Shown here in pieces: positions 19,203 to 27,952 of a stretch of DNA of 64,000 bases. Where the stretch lies: positions 1,927,895 through 1,991,894 of the forward strand of contig NZ_KB235930.1 in NCBI RefSeq assembly GCF_000332295.1. The letters are read 5' to 3'. The notes below the pieces were generated by a model. It saw only the letters and a list, made by a program, of their open reading frames with translations, ran no database searches and was not told the DNA's origin. The position numbers and the translations under genes were made by a program. Within the stretch, counting starts at the first letter, position 1; each line of letters starts with the position of its first letter. Origin of the DNA: Fortiea contorta PCC 7126 (lineage in GTDB: Bacteria; Cyanobacteriota; Cyanobacteriia; Cyanobacteriales; Nostocaceae).

Positions 19203-20441
19203 TTATCGAGAATAAACTCGCCCTTTCCACGCGCCACCGCGCCCTTGCCAATGACGGATGGCTGAGTCTAAAGTCATAAGGGTGTAAAGAAAAGCGATCG
19301 CAGGTAAACACAAAGCTAACCAAGGTGGACATTTATACAAGCGGATGGTGGGGAAATAAGCTATGGTCATCAATACCCATGCTGATAAACTGGTGAGAGC
19401 GATCGCTAAATTCCCCATGAATAAACTAATCATCACCCCCAATGGTGGAACCAAATAAATCAAGAACATCGCCGCCAAGGTTCCGACTAACAACAACGGG
19501 GAATAATTCAGTTGAGTATAAGCTGTCCGCGCTACCATCTGCCAAACTGTCCCCAAAGAAGGATAGGGGCGCAAGCTGTGAGTTAGAGTACTCAGTCCTA
19601 ACCAGATGCGTCCAGAGGGAGATGAGGAGGATGAAACATCATTATTTCTCTCTCTAGCCCCTACCCCCTGATCTCTAGCCCCTTTTACCGCTTGGGCTAA
19701 AGCACAATCATCAATTAGTGTTTGACGTATAACTGCAATCCCGCCAATTCTTTCTAGGGCAGTTGTGCGAATTAAAATAGAACCACCAGCAGCAGCAGCG
19801 GTGGCTTTTTTGGGGTTATTCACCCAGCGAAAAGGGTAGAGTTTTTGAAAGAAAAAGACAAAGGCGGGAATCAGTAGGTTTTCCCACAAACTTTCGCACC
19901 TGAGTTGCACCATCACAGAAACTAAGTCTAAATCTTCTTGTTCTGCTTTGGCTACCAAGCGCCGGAGACTACCTGCGTCATGGTGGATGTCTGCGTCGGT
20001 GAGAAAGAAATAGTCTGGTTTTGGTGCGGAGGTATTTTGCGTTTCTAAAGCTTTTTGAATTCCTTGCTCCACTGCCCAAAGTTTACCAGTCCAGCCGGGG
20101 GCTAACGGTTGACCAGAAACAATATGTAATTGCTGGGCTTTATTAACGGCGTGGGCTACTCCCTCAGCAAAAGCAGCGGTACCATCGGTGCTGCGGTCGT
20201 CTACTAGAAATACTTGGAAATCACCGGGGTAATCTTGGAGCAACAATGACTTGAGCGTAATTGGTAACAACTGAGCTTCGTTGCGCGCGGGAACTACTGC
20301 ACAAACTGTAGGTGATGATTGTAACTGAGTTTCTCTCGCCTCTAATTGTTGATCTGCTCGCCAAAACTGTCCCCGCACACACAGCAATCCGATCCAGATA
20401 AGTAAAGATAAAAGTGTTAATCCTAATACAAATGTAGCCAT
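19203..20441 (-). CDS. hpnB: hopene-associated glycosyltransferase HpnB
   Basis: A 412-residue GT2-family glycosyltransferase. An N-terminal membrane anchor (FVLGLTLLSLLIWIGLL) precedes the nucleotide-sugar domain with AVVPARNEA, FLVDDRSTDGT and the DxD-type FFLTDADIHHD; C-terminal membrane helices follow (LLLVGTLAAMFLIYLVPPLG onward). This layout is that of HpnB, found with hopanoid genes but of unproven reaction. About residues 252-277 (DNA 19612-19684) are a low-complexity insert GARDQGVGARERNNDVSSSS encoded by CTAGCCCC-type repeat DNA, not expected in the family. It is divergent from shc, sharing about 117 bp of promoter region. Confidence 0.85.
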   Translation of the reverse strand: MATFVLGLTLLSLLIWIGLLCVRGQFWRADQQLEARETQLQSSPTVCAVVPARNEAQLLPITLKSLLLQDYPGDFQVFLVDDRSTDGTAAFAEGVAHAVNKAQQLHIVSGQPLAPGWTGKLWAVEQGIQKALETQNTSAPKPDYFFLTDADIHHDAGSLRRLVAKAEQEDLDLVSVMVQLRCESLWENLLIPAFVFFFQKLYPFRWVNNPKKATAAAAGGSILIRTTALERIGGIAVIRQTLIDDCALAQAVKGARDQGVGARERNNDVSSSSSPSGRIWLGLSTLTHSLRPYPSLGTVWQMVARTAYTQLNYSPLLLVGTLAAMFLIYLVPPLGVMISLFMGNLAIALTSLSAWVLMTIAYFPTIRLYKCPPWLALCLPAIAFLYTLMTLDSAIRHWQGRGGAWKGRVYSR

Positions 20442-20558
20442 GACACCTTGTAAATTCGACCCGTCTCAGACACAATACTATGTCTGCTGATTGTGAGAAA
20501 GGTTTTTTTTACCATACTGTGGTATTGATACTATGTGTGAGGTTGGGGAAGTACTTTG

Positions 20559-22478
20559 ATGCAAACGCAAGATCAGGTTACAGTTAATCAAGTCACAACA
20601 GCGATCGCCGCTAGTCAAGAATATCTGCTTTCAATCCAAAATCCAGCGGGCTATTGGTGGGCAGAGCTAGAATCTAATGTGACAATCACTGCTGAGGTTG
20701 TACTCTTACACAAAATTTGGGGAACAGACGCCACAAGACCTCTGCACAAAGTTGTCACCTATCTTCTACAACAACAGCGTCAGCATGGGGGTTGGGAACT
20801 GTTTTATGGTGATGGTGGGGAACTGAGCACTTCGGTGGAAGCTTACATGGCTCTCAGGTTGTTGGGTGTGTCCGCAACTAACCCGGCGATGTTGCGAGCC
20901 AAGGCTTTTATTCTCCAACGCGGTGGTATCAGTAAGACTCGCATTTTTACGAAATTACATTTAGCTTTAATTGGCTGCTACGATTGGCGCGGCTTACCTT
21001 CTCTACCACCTTGGGTAATGCTTTTACCGTCAGCGTTCCCTTTTAATATTTATGAGATGTCTAGTTGGGCACGTTCGAGTACAGTACCTCTACTGATTGT
21101 CCTCGACCGCAAACCGATTTTTATCACCGAACCAACTATCACTTTAGATGAACTGTACGCCGAAGGTGTTGAGCAAGCCCGGTTTGAGTTACCCCGCAAT
21201 GGCGATTGGACAGATTTATTCGTTACCTTGGATCAAGGTTTCAAGTTTGCAGAAAGTCTCGATTTAGTCCCCTTCCGCAATGAAGGTATTAAAGCCGCAG
21301 AAAAGTGGATTTTAGAACGCCAAGAAGCGACCGGCGATTGGGGGGGGATTATTCCAGCGATGTTAAATTCTTTATTAGCTTTGCGGTGTTTGGGTTACGA
21401 CGCCGCTGACCCAATTGTGGAACGGGGGTTAACATCTGTCGATAACTTTGCGATAGAAACTGAGGACAATTACCGCATTCAACCATGCGTTTCTCCTGTT
21501 TGGGATACCGCTTGGGTGATTCGCGCTTTAATTGATTCTGGATTGAACGCAGATCATCCGGCAATTGTCAAGGCTGGGGAATGGTTATTGTCAAAACAAA
21601 TTCTCGACTATGGCGATTGGGCTGTGAAAAATCGCCAAGGTAAGCCGGGAGCTTGGGCGTTTGAATTTGAAAATCGCTTTTATCCTGATGTGGATGACAC
21701 TGCTGTGGTGGTGATGGCGTTGTATCAAGCAAAGCTTCCCCATGAAAAATTAAAACATGCCGCGTGCGATCGCGCTGTGAATTGGATCGCTTCTATGCAG
21801 TGTCAACCTGGGGGTTGGGCGGCTTTTGATCTCGATAATAATCAAGAATGGCTGAACGCAGTCCCATACGGCGACCTCAAAGCCATGATTGACCCCAACA
21901 CAGTTGATGTCACCGCTAGGGTGCTGGAAATGCTGGGGGCGGGAAATTTTATCATTGATGATGGAAATTTAGCCAGAGCGATCGCTTATATTATCAAAGA
22001 GCAAGAACCAGAAGGCTGTTGGTTTGGGCGCTGGGGCGTCAACTATATCTACGGTACCAGCGGCGTCCTCTCTGCCCTAGCTCTCATTAACCCACAAAAA
22101 CATCAACGCACCATCAAACAAGGAGCCGCTTGGCTAGTTAGTTGTCAAAACCCCGATGGTGGCTGGGGTGAAACTTGTCGCAGTTATGATGACCCCAATC
22201 TCAAAGGAAAAGGCACCAGTACCGCATCTCAAACCGCTTGGGCTTTAATTGGCTTAATCGCTGCTGGTGAAGCTACCGGCGAATTTGATTACGACATTAT
22301 TGACCAAGGAATTAGCTATCTTTTAACTACTCAAAAACCCGATGGAACTTGGTATGAAGCCGACTTTACAGGTACTGGTTTCCCCAGCCATTTTTATCTC
22401 AAATATCACATGTATCAACAATATTTTCCTTTAATTGCTCTTGGTCGCTATCAAGCAATTTTAGGGAATGGGGAATAA
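20559..22478 (+). CDS. shc: squalene-hopene cyclase
   Basis: A 639-residue class II terpene cyclase that folds squalene into hopene/hopanol at the membrane. The catalytic acid motif DVDD is at 377-380, and QW repeats are abundant (QQQRQHGGWELFYGDGGELS, QCQPGGWAAFD, PEGCWFGRWGVNYIYGTSGVLSAL, NPDGGWGETCRSYDD, KPDGTWYEADFTGTGFP). Length is standard. The frame allows TTG 20556, but ATG 20559 is preferred. It provides the hopene substrate for HpnH encoded by the cluster to its left. Confidence 0.97.
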   Translation: MQTQDQVTVNQVTTAIAASQEYLLSIQNPAGYWWAELESNVTITAEVVLLHKIWGTDATRPLHKVVTYLLQQQRQHGGWELFYGDGGELSTSVEAYMALRLLGVSATNPAMLRAKAFILQRGGISKTRIFTKLHLALIGCYDWRGLPSLPPWVMLLPSAFPFNIYEMSSWARSSTVPLLIVLDRKPIFITEPTITLDELYAEGVEQARFELPRNGDWTDLFVTLDQGFKFAESLDLVPFRNEGIKAAEKWILERQEATGDWGGIIPAMLNSLLALRCLGYDAADPIVERGLTSVDNFAIETEDNYRIQPCVSPVWDTAWVIRALIDSGLNADHPAIVKAGEWLLSKQILDYGDWAVKNRQGKPGAWAFEFENRFYPDVDDTAVVVMALYQAKLPHEKLKHAACDRAVNWIASMQCQPGGWAAFDLDNNQEWLNAVPYGDLKAMIDPNTVDVTARVLEMLGAGNFIIDDGNLARAIAYIIKEQEPEGCWFGRWGVNYIYGTSGVLSALALINPQKHQRTIKQGAAWLVSCQNPDGGWGETCRSYDDPNLKGKGTSTASQTAWALIGLIAAGEATGEFDYDIIDQGISYLLTTQKPDGTWYEADFTGTGFPSHFYLKYHMYQQYFPLIALGRYQAILGNGE

Positions 22479-22558
22479 AATTCTCAGTTTTTCTGAGATT
22501 ATTTAGTGTCGCTAATTGCCGTATCAAGACAATTATGTGTGGCGGCAAAAACCTTTGC

Positions 22559-22582
22559 GGAGACGTTATATTTAATGTCTCT
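22559..22582. repeat. dispersed palindrome (GAGACGTTA ... TAATGTCTC)
   Basis: Inverted arms GAGACGTTA and TAATGTCTC with one G-U-compatible mismatch; a related palindrome is at 49427-49456. It lies in the 510-bp gap after shc, which also holds a hairpin at 22753 and a tandem repeat at 22886. Confidence 0.55.
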
Positions 22583-22752
22583 ACAAACTAATTTGTACCT
22601 CATAAAAAGCAGAAATTATGAATGTAGATAGACATAAATTTGCACCAGTCGCAAGACGGATGAAAGTGATAATTCATCTACTTAAGATAGATATACAACA
22701 AAGGGCGTCATTACTATTTAGGGTGCATTTACTGCAATCATTAACCTAGGTG

Positions 22753-22790
22753 AATGCAGAGTAAAAACTAATTTTTTACTCTGCATTTCT
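22753..22790 (+). terminator. strong hairpin, possible terminator
   Basis: A perfect 15-bp stem AATGCAGAGTAAAAA / TTTTTACTCTGCATT (22753-22767 and 22773-22787) with a 5-base loop CTAAT, followed by TCTTG. It is about 275 bp after shc. The downstream T content is weak, so either the A/T part of the stem supplies termination or the structure belongs to a small transcript starting nearer. Confidence 0.45.
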
Positions 22791-22885
22791 TGATGCTTGT
22801 TGAGATATAGCGATTCGATTTAATCTGGAAAAATTAAGTAAATGAACATAATTAAATGTAATACAATTTTCAAATGTAGGGGCGA

Positions 22886-22975
22886 ACGGTTGTTCGCCCT
22901 TGTCCGGGCGTTCGCTTTTAGCGTTAGAGCAGGGTACGGTTGTTCGCCCTTGTCCGGGCGTTCTCTTTTAGCGTT
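22886..22975. repeat. two tandem units containing GTTGTTCGCCC
   Basis: A 40-bp segment starting ACGGTTGTTCGCCCTTG occurs at 22886 and again at 22936 with one mismatch (50-bp period). It contains the imperfect palindrome GGGCGAACGGTTGTTCGCCC at the left end. This is an intergenic dispersed repeat just downstream of the carotenoid-protein stop. Confidence 0.75.
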
Positions 22976-22989
22976 CACGCCTTCAAAGC

Positions 22990-23481
22990 TTATATTCCCG
23001 CACCTGATTTGGCTTCAGCACCCATCGGTGATACATAGTCGCGGAAGAGAGTGATTTGTTGTTCAAAAGCTAGAGATTTAATCTGATTAAGGAGTGCTTT
23101 TGCTTCCGCAGAAAGTTGATAATCAGCAGGAAGAGGAATGATGGTAGAGTTTTCCATTCCTTGGGCTAACAGATACCAAAATAGCAGTTTAGTTGTATCA
23201 CCTAAAGAGCCATATTCACGGGAGATTTGCGTATCTGCTTTGTTAATGAGGTCGCGTTGAATTTGCAGTTGTTGCTCATGAGATAGTTCTTTAACTTGAT
23301 TGAACAAACCTTCTGCAATTGCGGGAGAAGCAGTGCTCGCGCCAGGGGCTGCTGGGGTAATTGAGCCACCCATTTCTGTGTAAATAAACCAAAATAAAGC
23401 TAGTTGTTGGTCAACATCTAATTTTTGCCATGCTTGCACGTGTTGACGAATATTTGGGTCGCTAGTTTGAGTGTATGCCAT
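22990..23481 (-). CDS. helical carotenoid protein (OCP N-terminal domain homologue)
   Basis: A 163-residue protein equal to the all-helical N-terminal domain of orange carotenoid protein, with no C-terminal NTF2-like domain. Matching stretches are LDVDQQLALFWFIYTEMGGSITPAAPGA, REYGSLGDTTKLLFWYLLAQGMENSTIIPLP and QQITLFRDYVSPMG. Such HCPs bind a carotenoid; depending on clade they quench singlet oxygen or phycobilisome excitation. Residues expected to interact with carotenoid (Tyr/Trp in WFIYTEMG and FWYLL) are present. The clade (HCP1-4) cannot be assigned by eye. No CTD-homologue gene is adjacent. ATG 23481. Confidence 0.88.
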   Translation of the reverse strand: MAYTQTSDPNIRQHVQAWQKLDVDQQLALFWFIYTEMGGSITPAAPGASTASPAIAEGLFNQVKELSHEQQLQIQRDLINKADTQISREYGSLGDTTKLLFWYLLAQGMENSTIIPLPADYQLSAEAKALLNQIKSLAFEQQITLFRDYVSPMGAEAKSGAGI

Positions 23482-23715
23482 GATAAATTGCCGTTGAGAT
23501 TTAGTTCATATCGTCAACAACAGTATCAAAGCTCTATGTATCGTTTAACCCCACTGGAGACAGATGTACCTCAATCAAAAAGAATAGCTCTTAGATAATA
23601 GAAAAAAGACTGAATATGATATGTGTAATTGTGATTTTTTATTTGTTAAGAGTCAAGGGTTATTTTCGCCATAACCACATAACCCCTGCTCCCTCATCCC
23701 CTCTCTTTCTTCATC

Positions 23716-24120
23716 TCATTCTTGAGAATGAGCAACTAAAGTTGTGATCGTGGCGACTAGTTTTTCTGGTTCTACTGGTTTACCGATGTGAGTTTGAAAG
23801 CCTGCTTCTAGAGCGCGCACACGATCTTCACTATCAGCATATGCTGTTAGAGCGATCGCTGGAATTGTAGCACCTTTATCTGGCTGTAGTGCGCGGATCT
23901 TACGAATCAAAGTATACCCATCTTCATAAGGCATAGCGATATCACAAATCAACACATTGGGTTGTAATTTGGGGAGCATTTCCAGTGTTGCTGCTGCTGA
24001 TGTAACGGCTGTAACGGTGGCGCCATCGGCTTCGAGGACAGTAGAAATATAAAAGCGGCTATCATCATCATCATCCACCACCAGGATGTTTAAACCGACG
24101 AGAGGGAGAGGAGGTTGCAT
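23716..24120 (-). CDS. stand-alone response regulator receiver
   Basis: A 134-residue single receiver domain: NILVVDDDDDSRFYI acid pocket, phosphoacceptor D in VLICDIAMPYEDGY, ALTAYA, and K in HIGKPVEPEKL. No output domain is present, so it probably acts by protein contact, like CheY-type receivers paired with hybrid kinases. ATG 24120 with GGAG five bases upstream fits better than the longer frame to 24249. No kinase gene is adjacent. Confidence 0.88.
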   Translation of the reverse strand: MQPPLPLVGLNILVVDDDDDSRFYISTVLEADGATVTAVTSAAATLEMLPKLQPNVLICDIAMPYEDGYTLIRKIRALQPDKGATIPAIALTAYADSEDRVRALEAGFQTHIGKPVEPEKLVATITTLVAHSQE

Positions 24121-24241
24121 ACAGTCTCCGTTATGTTTAAGAAAAGACAGTCGTCTAGAAAGAGCGTCTCGTCTGCTCTTGTTCAACCACACTAATGGCA
24201 ATTCTACTGTGATTTTAAGTTGTATCTGGCCTGCAAAAGCA

Positions 24242-24280
24242 AAAGTCAAGAATCAAAGTTTTTTGAACTTGGACTCTTGA
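24242..24280. repeat. inverted repeat related to 52161-52204
   Basis: Arms AAGTCAAGAATCAAAGTT (24242-24259) and AACTTGGACTCTTGAC (24265-24280) are nearly complementary. The same AGTCAAGAGTCAAAAGTC theme occurs at 52161-52204. It lies between the 1205-residue protein's stop and the receiver gene, where it could act as a transcription barrier. Confidence 0.5.
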
Positions 24281-24334
24281 CCGAAGAAAGGATGAAGGAT
24301 AGCTGCTTTCTATTCTCTATTCCCTGCTATAAAA

Positions 24335-27300
24335 TTAGACGAATCGCCAACGACCGACTACACCGTCATCTAAATCAACATAGTATAAATTGCCATCAGG
24401 CCCTTGAACAATTTGCACTACGTACTCAGCACCAGTAGCAAAGGTTTCTACTGATTGAATTCCACCACTAGAATTGAAGCTGACGTTGCGGACAATACCT
24501 TGTCCCAAATCATTGAAGAATAAATCTCCGTTATATGCATCTGGGTAGGCTGTACCAGTGTACACATCACCGACAACGATCGCATTAATGCCATCCGTAG
24601 CGTGGTTGAGGGCTAAAATTGATGGTGTAGCAGTTTGTCCGCTGGCATAAAATGCTTGCGCTTCTGGGAAACTTTCATACACGCCAGTTCTCAAGTTAAC
24701 GCCGTTACCCCCTTCATAGTAAGGCCAACCAAAGTTTGCACCGGGGCCAGCGGTATTAATTTCTTCCCAAGCGCCCCAACCCACATCACCGATGTAAAGT
24801 TGTCCGGTTTCGGGATGAATGCTGAAGCGGAAGGGATTTCGCAAGCCATACTGGTAGACTTTGGAGCGATTACTATCAGCGTTACCGTCATAGAAGGGAT
24901 TATCAGCCAAGCCTTTACCGGTAATTGGGTCAATACGCAGGACTTTACCAGATAAATTGTCAATATCTTGAACTCTGACGGTACGCGGGTCAGCCCGGTT
25001 GTAGGAAGTACCATCGCCGTTGGTAACATACAATGCACCATCGGGGCCAAATTTCACCATCCCCACGCTATGGGATTGACTGTCAGCAGCGAGAAAATCT
25101 TGGAGATTTTGCCCATTTGGTAAAATACCCGCTGGGGGTTCATTAAAATTGGCGGTGCTATCAACAAAGCCATTGAAATTATTCCAGGTACTGTTTTTAC
25201 CAAGTAGCACTACTTCACTGTTGGCTAAAGCTGTTGTGTAGTTGGTTCTCACATCTGCGGTGACGCGAACTAAACGCCCGGCTCGATTACCATTAGCATC
25301 AGGAGCAGCTAGACCAGTTTGGCCGTTAACTTCTGGTGGGTCGTAGGTGTAGAGTAAGTAAACGTAGGGATTGTTAGCAAAATCTGGATGGATAGTCAAG
25401 CCTAATAAACCGCGATCGCTATTTTCGTTGACTTTTGCAGAGATATCAATAAAGGGAGTTGCTAATAAAGTTCCATTTTGAGAAACTCTGACGACTCCAT
25501 TCTTTTGAGCAATTAACATGGTTTCCCCATCAGGTGTCCACTCGATGGCGGTGGGCATTTCTAAGCCAGAAACAATGCTATCTTTAGTTAATTGTCGTCC
25601 TGGTTGCTCTCGATATAATTGCTGAATTTCTGCAACTGCCAAAGTGCGATTATAAATTCGCGCGTCATCAATTTGACCTTTGAAGTAACTATCAACTCGA
25701 CCAATATTCACTTGTTGAGTAGCAAAAGGTTTGCGTCCGGCGAAGTCAGTAGTAGAAAATACTCGCTGACCATTAACATAAGCTTGATAGGTGGTGCCAT
25801 CAAATGAGGTGACTACATGGTTCCAAGCATTAGGCTTGAGTACACTACCTGTAGTGAAAGAGTTCCAATTAGTACCATCTCCGAAACCAGCGTGAATTTT
25901 TGTATTTTCTGTCACCCAAATTCCCGGATAACGTTGAATAGCTCCAGCTGCGGGTTGATAACCGATGACGCCGTGAAAGCCGTTATCTGTATTTTCCGAA
26001 TGAATCCAAACTGACTGTGTAAAAGTACCCCCACTTAAATTTAGACTAGCTTGATTAGGAATATTAACGTAGTCATTAACTCCATCAAAATTCAAGCTGT
26101 GGGTATTGGCAAAGTTTAAGACCGGGGTTTTGGTGCTCGGGCCGCTGGGAGCAGTCATATTAATTGCTGTTCCATTGTTACCTAACCCAGAGGAATCAAT
26201 GACTACAGCATTTAGACTGGCTTCATCTAACTTCCAATAACCAACTAAATCTGGTGGCCTTTCGTTATCAATAATTGTGATTTGCGCTGTCCGCGGAGCT
26301 AATAAGGTGGCGCCACCCCGAACGTTGTCAATCGCAAAACCGAAGGTTTCGTTACCTTCAATTAAGGTATCATCCAGGATGGGGATAGTGACAGATTTGC
26401 TGGTTTCACCGGGTGCAAAGGTGAGTGTACCAGATCTGGCAGTGTAATCACTTCCAGCTTTGGCGGAGCCTTCAATTGTGCGATAGTCTACCGTTACGGT
26501 TCCAGAAGTTCCTTGTTGACGCAGCACGGTAACACCGACAGTACCCGCAGCTTCATTGACTGTGATGGTACTAGTTTGCAATCCAATCACACCCGGTTTG
26601 CCAATTTCAATGATTCCTCGTACCTGGGATGTCGCAAACCAGTCATTCCACCTACCTGTGCTGTTCCAATTCATCACAGCGTGGTCTTCTTCGCCGTTGT
26701 AGTTATTCGGTTCCCCTGGCGCCCAATTGGTATAGGTAACGGTTTCACCGCTCACCCATCTAAATTGTCCTTCTACCTGGACATCATTGATACCGAGCCA
26801 AAATCGTTCTGTGGTGCTAAAGGTTGATCTCAGCCAGGATTCCTCAGCCGCGTCATTAATGGTGACGAGATTACCACCTAAACTTACAGCTTCTGCTTGG
26901 GCTGCGTCCCAAGTTTTCCTGCCAATGGTGAGATAATATTCATTGCCGTTATAAATTTTCGGTTCAATCTCAACAATCGCCCGGAATTTACTACTAGACA
27001 GTTGGTCGTTCCATTGACCAGCCGTGCTATTCATGACTACAAAGTCTTCATTGCTACGGGAATTGCTCGGTTGACCTGGTGCCCAGTTAGTATATGTGAC
27101 AGCTTCGCCATTAATCCACCGATATTGACCTTCGACAGTTTGGTCTGTCAAGCCTATCCAGAGTTGTTCACCAGTCCCAAAGGTAGATTTTAGCCAAGCT
27201 TCTTCCGCCGCATCGTTAATTGTTACTAAGTTTCCACCTAATCTCTGGGCTTCGGTTTGAGCTTGTGTCCAAGTACCTGCAGTCTGGGTGAGGACATAGC

Positions 27301-27952
27301 GTTTGTTATTGTAAATCGGCAAGATATTTTCATATTGTGCGATCGCTTTTTGATCTAAAACTGACTTGGATTCAATCGCTCCTGTTTCTACTTCTAACTC
27401 CCAGTCACCACCAAGAGCAGCATTTCCGGTCAAGTCGTCGGAGGCGCCAATATCCGCACCGGTAATCTGACTTAACTGTTGCACAAATGTCAAGCCATCA
27501 GACCCAGCACCAACGTTACACCCATAAAACAATAGGTCAGTTTCTTCAGTAAAAGCACGACGCCAACTTTGTAAACTGTCGTTGTAATTACTGAGATTCT
27601 GGGAATTCAGATGACTGTTACCCAATAACACCTCTCCCGTACCACCGTGGGAAACTATGTGTACGCTGGCGAGGTTTTGGTGCTGTCCCAGAATGTTTGT
27701 AATCTGCAATACGCCATCAGTATTAGGATCAAGCCTAAATACATCTGCGTTCTCAAAGCTGCGAGAAAGAATTTCATCATCTTGAATAGCACCATCAATA
27801 AAAACTAGATGCTGACTACCAGTTCCCCCTAGTTTTGTGTTTGGTGATATCAAATTATTTTCTAAAGCAGCCTTACCAAATAATCCGTTGTTTACTGAAG
27901 AATTTGTTTCTATTTGCAGAGAATCTGTTCTCAAATCAAATGCATCTGACAT
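24335..27952 (-). CDS. 1205-aa DUF4347 / C-type lectin / Calx-beta / LamG / sugar dehydrogenase protein
   Basis: A modular protein. Approximate order: DUF4347 (45-210; HLVFIDGAIQD, VHIVSHGGTGEVLLG, DLLFYGCNVGAG); two C-type-lectin-like domains (213-336, 338-457; each with GGNLVTINDAAEE and TNWAPG(Q/E)PN); a Calx-beta domain (about 460-565; GTVTVDYRTIEGSAKAGSDYT); a LamG/concanavalin-like domain (about 570-785; LNFDGVNDYVNIPNQAS); and a glucose/sorbosone-dehydrogenase-like beta-propeller (about 790-1205; RGLLGLTIHPDFANNPYVYLLYTY, FGPDGALYVTNGDG, YQYGLRNPFRFSIHPETGQLYIGDVG). There is no N-terminal signal peptide; DUF4347 proteins are usually large exported surface proteins, so non-classical or type I export is likely. 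Whether the propeller is an active PQQ enzyme is unknown. Confidence 0.85.
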   Translation of the reverse strand: MSDAFDLRTDSLQIETNSSVNNGLFGKAALENNLISPNTKLGGTGSQHLVFIDGAIQDDEILSRSFENADVFRLDPNTDGVLQITNILGQHQNLASVHIVSHGGTGEVLLGNSHLNSQNLSNYNDSLQSWRRAFTEETDLLFYGCNVGAGSDGLTFVQQLSQITGADIGASDDLTGNAALGGDWELEVETGAIESKSVLDQKAIAQYENILPIYNNKRYVLTQTAGTWTQAQTEAQRLGGNLVTINDAAEEAWLKSTFGTGEQLWIGLTDQTVEGQYRWINGEAVTYTNWAPGQPSNSRSNEDFVVMNSTAGQWNDQLSSSKFRAIVEIEPKIYNGNEYYLTIGRKTWDAAQAEAVSLGGNLVTINDAAEESWLRSTFSTTERFWLGINDVQVEGQFRWVSGETVTYTNWAPGEPNNYNGEEDHAVMNWNSTGRWNDWFATSQVRGIIEIGKPGVIGLQTSTITVNEAAGTVGVTVLRQQGTSGTVTVDYRTIEGSAKAGSDYTARSGTLTFAPGETSKSVTIPILDDTLIEGNETFGFAIDNVRGGATLLAPRTAQITIIDNERPPDLVGYWKLDEASLNAVVIDSSGLGNNGTAINMTAPSGPSTKTPVLNFANTHSLNFDGVNDYVNIPNQASLNLSGGTFTQSVWIHSENTDNGFHGVIGYQPAAGAIQRYPGIWVTENTKIHAGFGDGTNWNSFTTGSVLKPNAWNHVVTSFDGTTYQAYVNGQRVFSTTDFAGRKPFATQQVNIGRVDSYFKGQIDDARIYNRTLAVAEIQQLYREQPGRQLTKDSIVSGLEMPTAIEWTPDGETMLIAQKNGVVRVSQNGTLLATPFIDISAKVNENSDRGLLGLTIHPDFANNPYVYLLYTYDPPEVNGQTGLAAPDANGNRAGRLVRVTADVRTNYTTALANSEVVLLGKNSTWNNFNGFVDSTANFNEPPAGILPNGQNLQDFLAADSQSHSVGMVKFGPDGALYVTNGDGTSYNRADPRTVRVQDIDNLSGKVLRIDPITGKGLADNPFYDGNADSNRSKVYQYGLRNPFRFSIHPETGQLYIGDVGWGAWEEINTAGPGANFGWPYYEGGNGVNLRTGVYESFPEAQAFYASGQTATPSILALNHATDGINAIVVGDVYTGTAYPDAYNGDLFFNDLGQGIVRNVSFNSSGGIQSVETFATGAEYVVQIVQGPDGNLYYVDLDDGVVGRWRFV

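Noticed and set aside
18831-19265. 144-codon frame across the 63-bp repeat, and antisense frames
   Set aside because: A 63-bp period keeps all frames open; no start signal, and it runs into the end of hpnB on the opposite strand.
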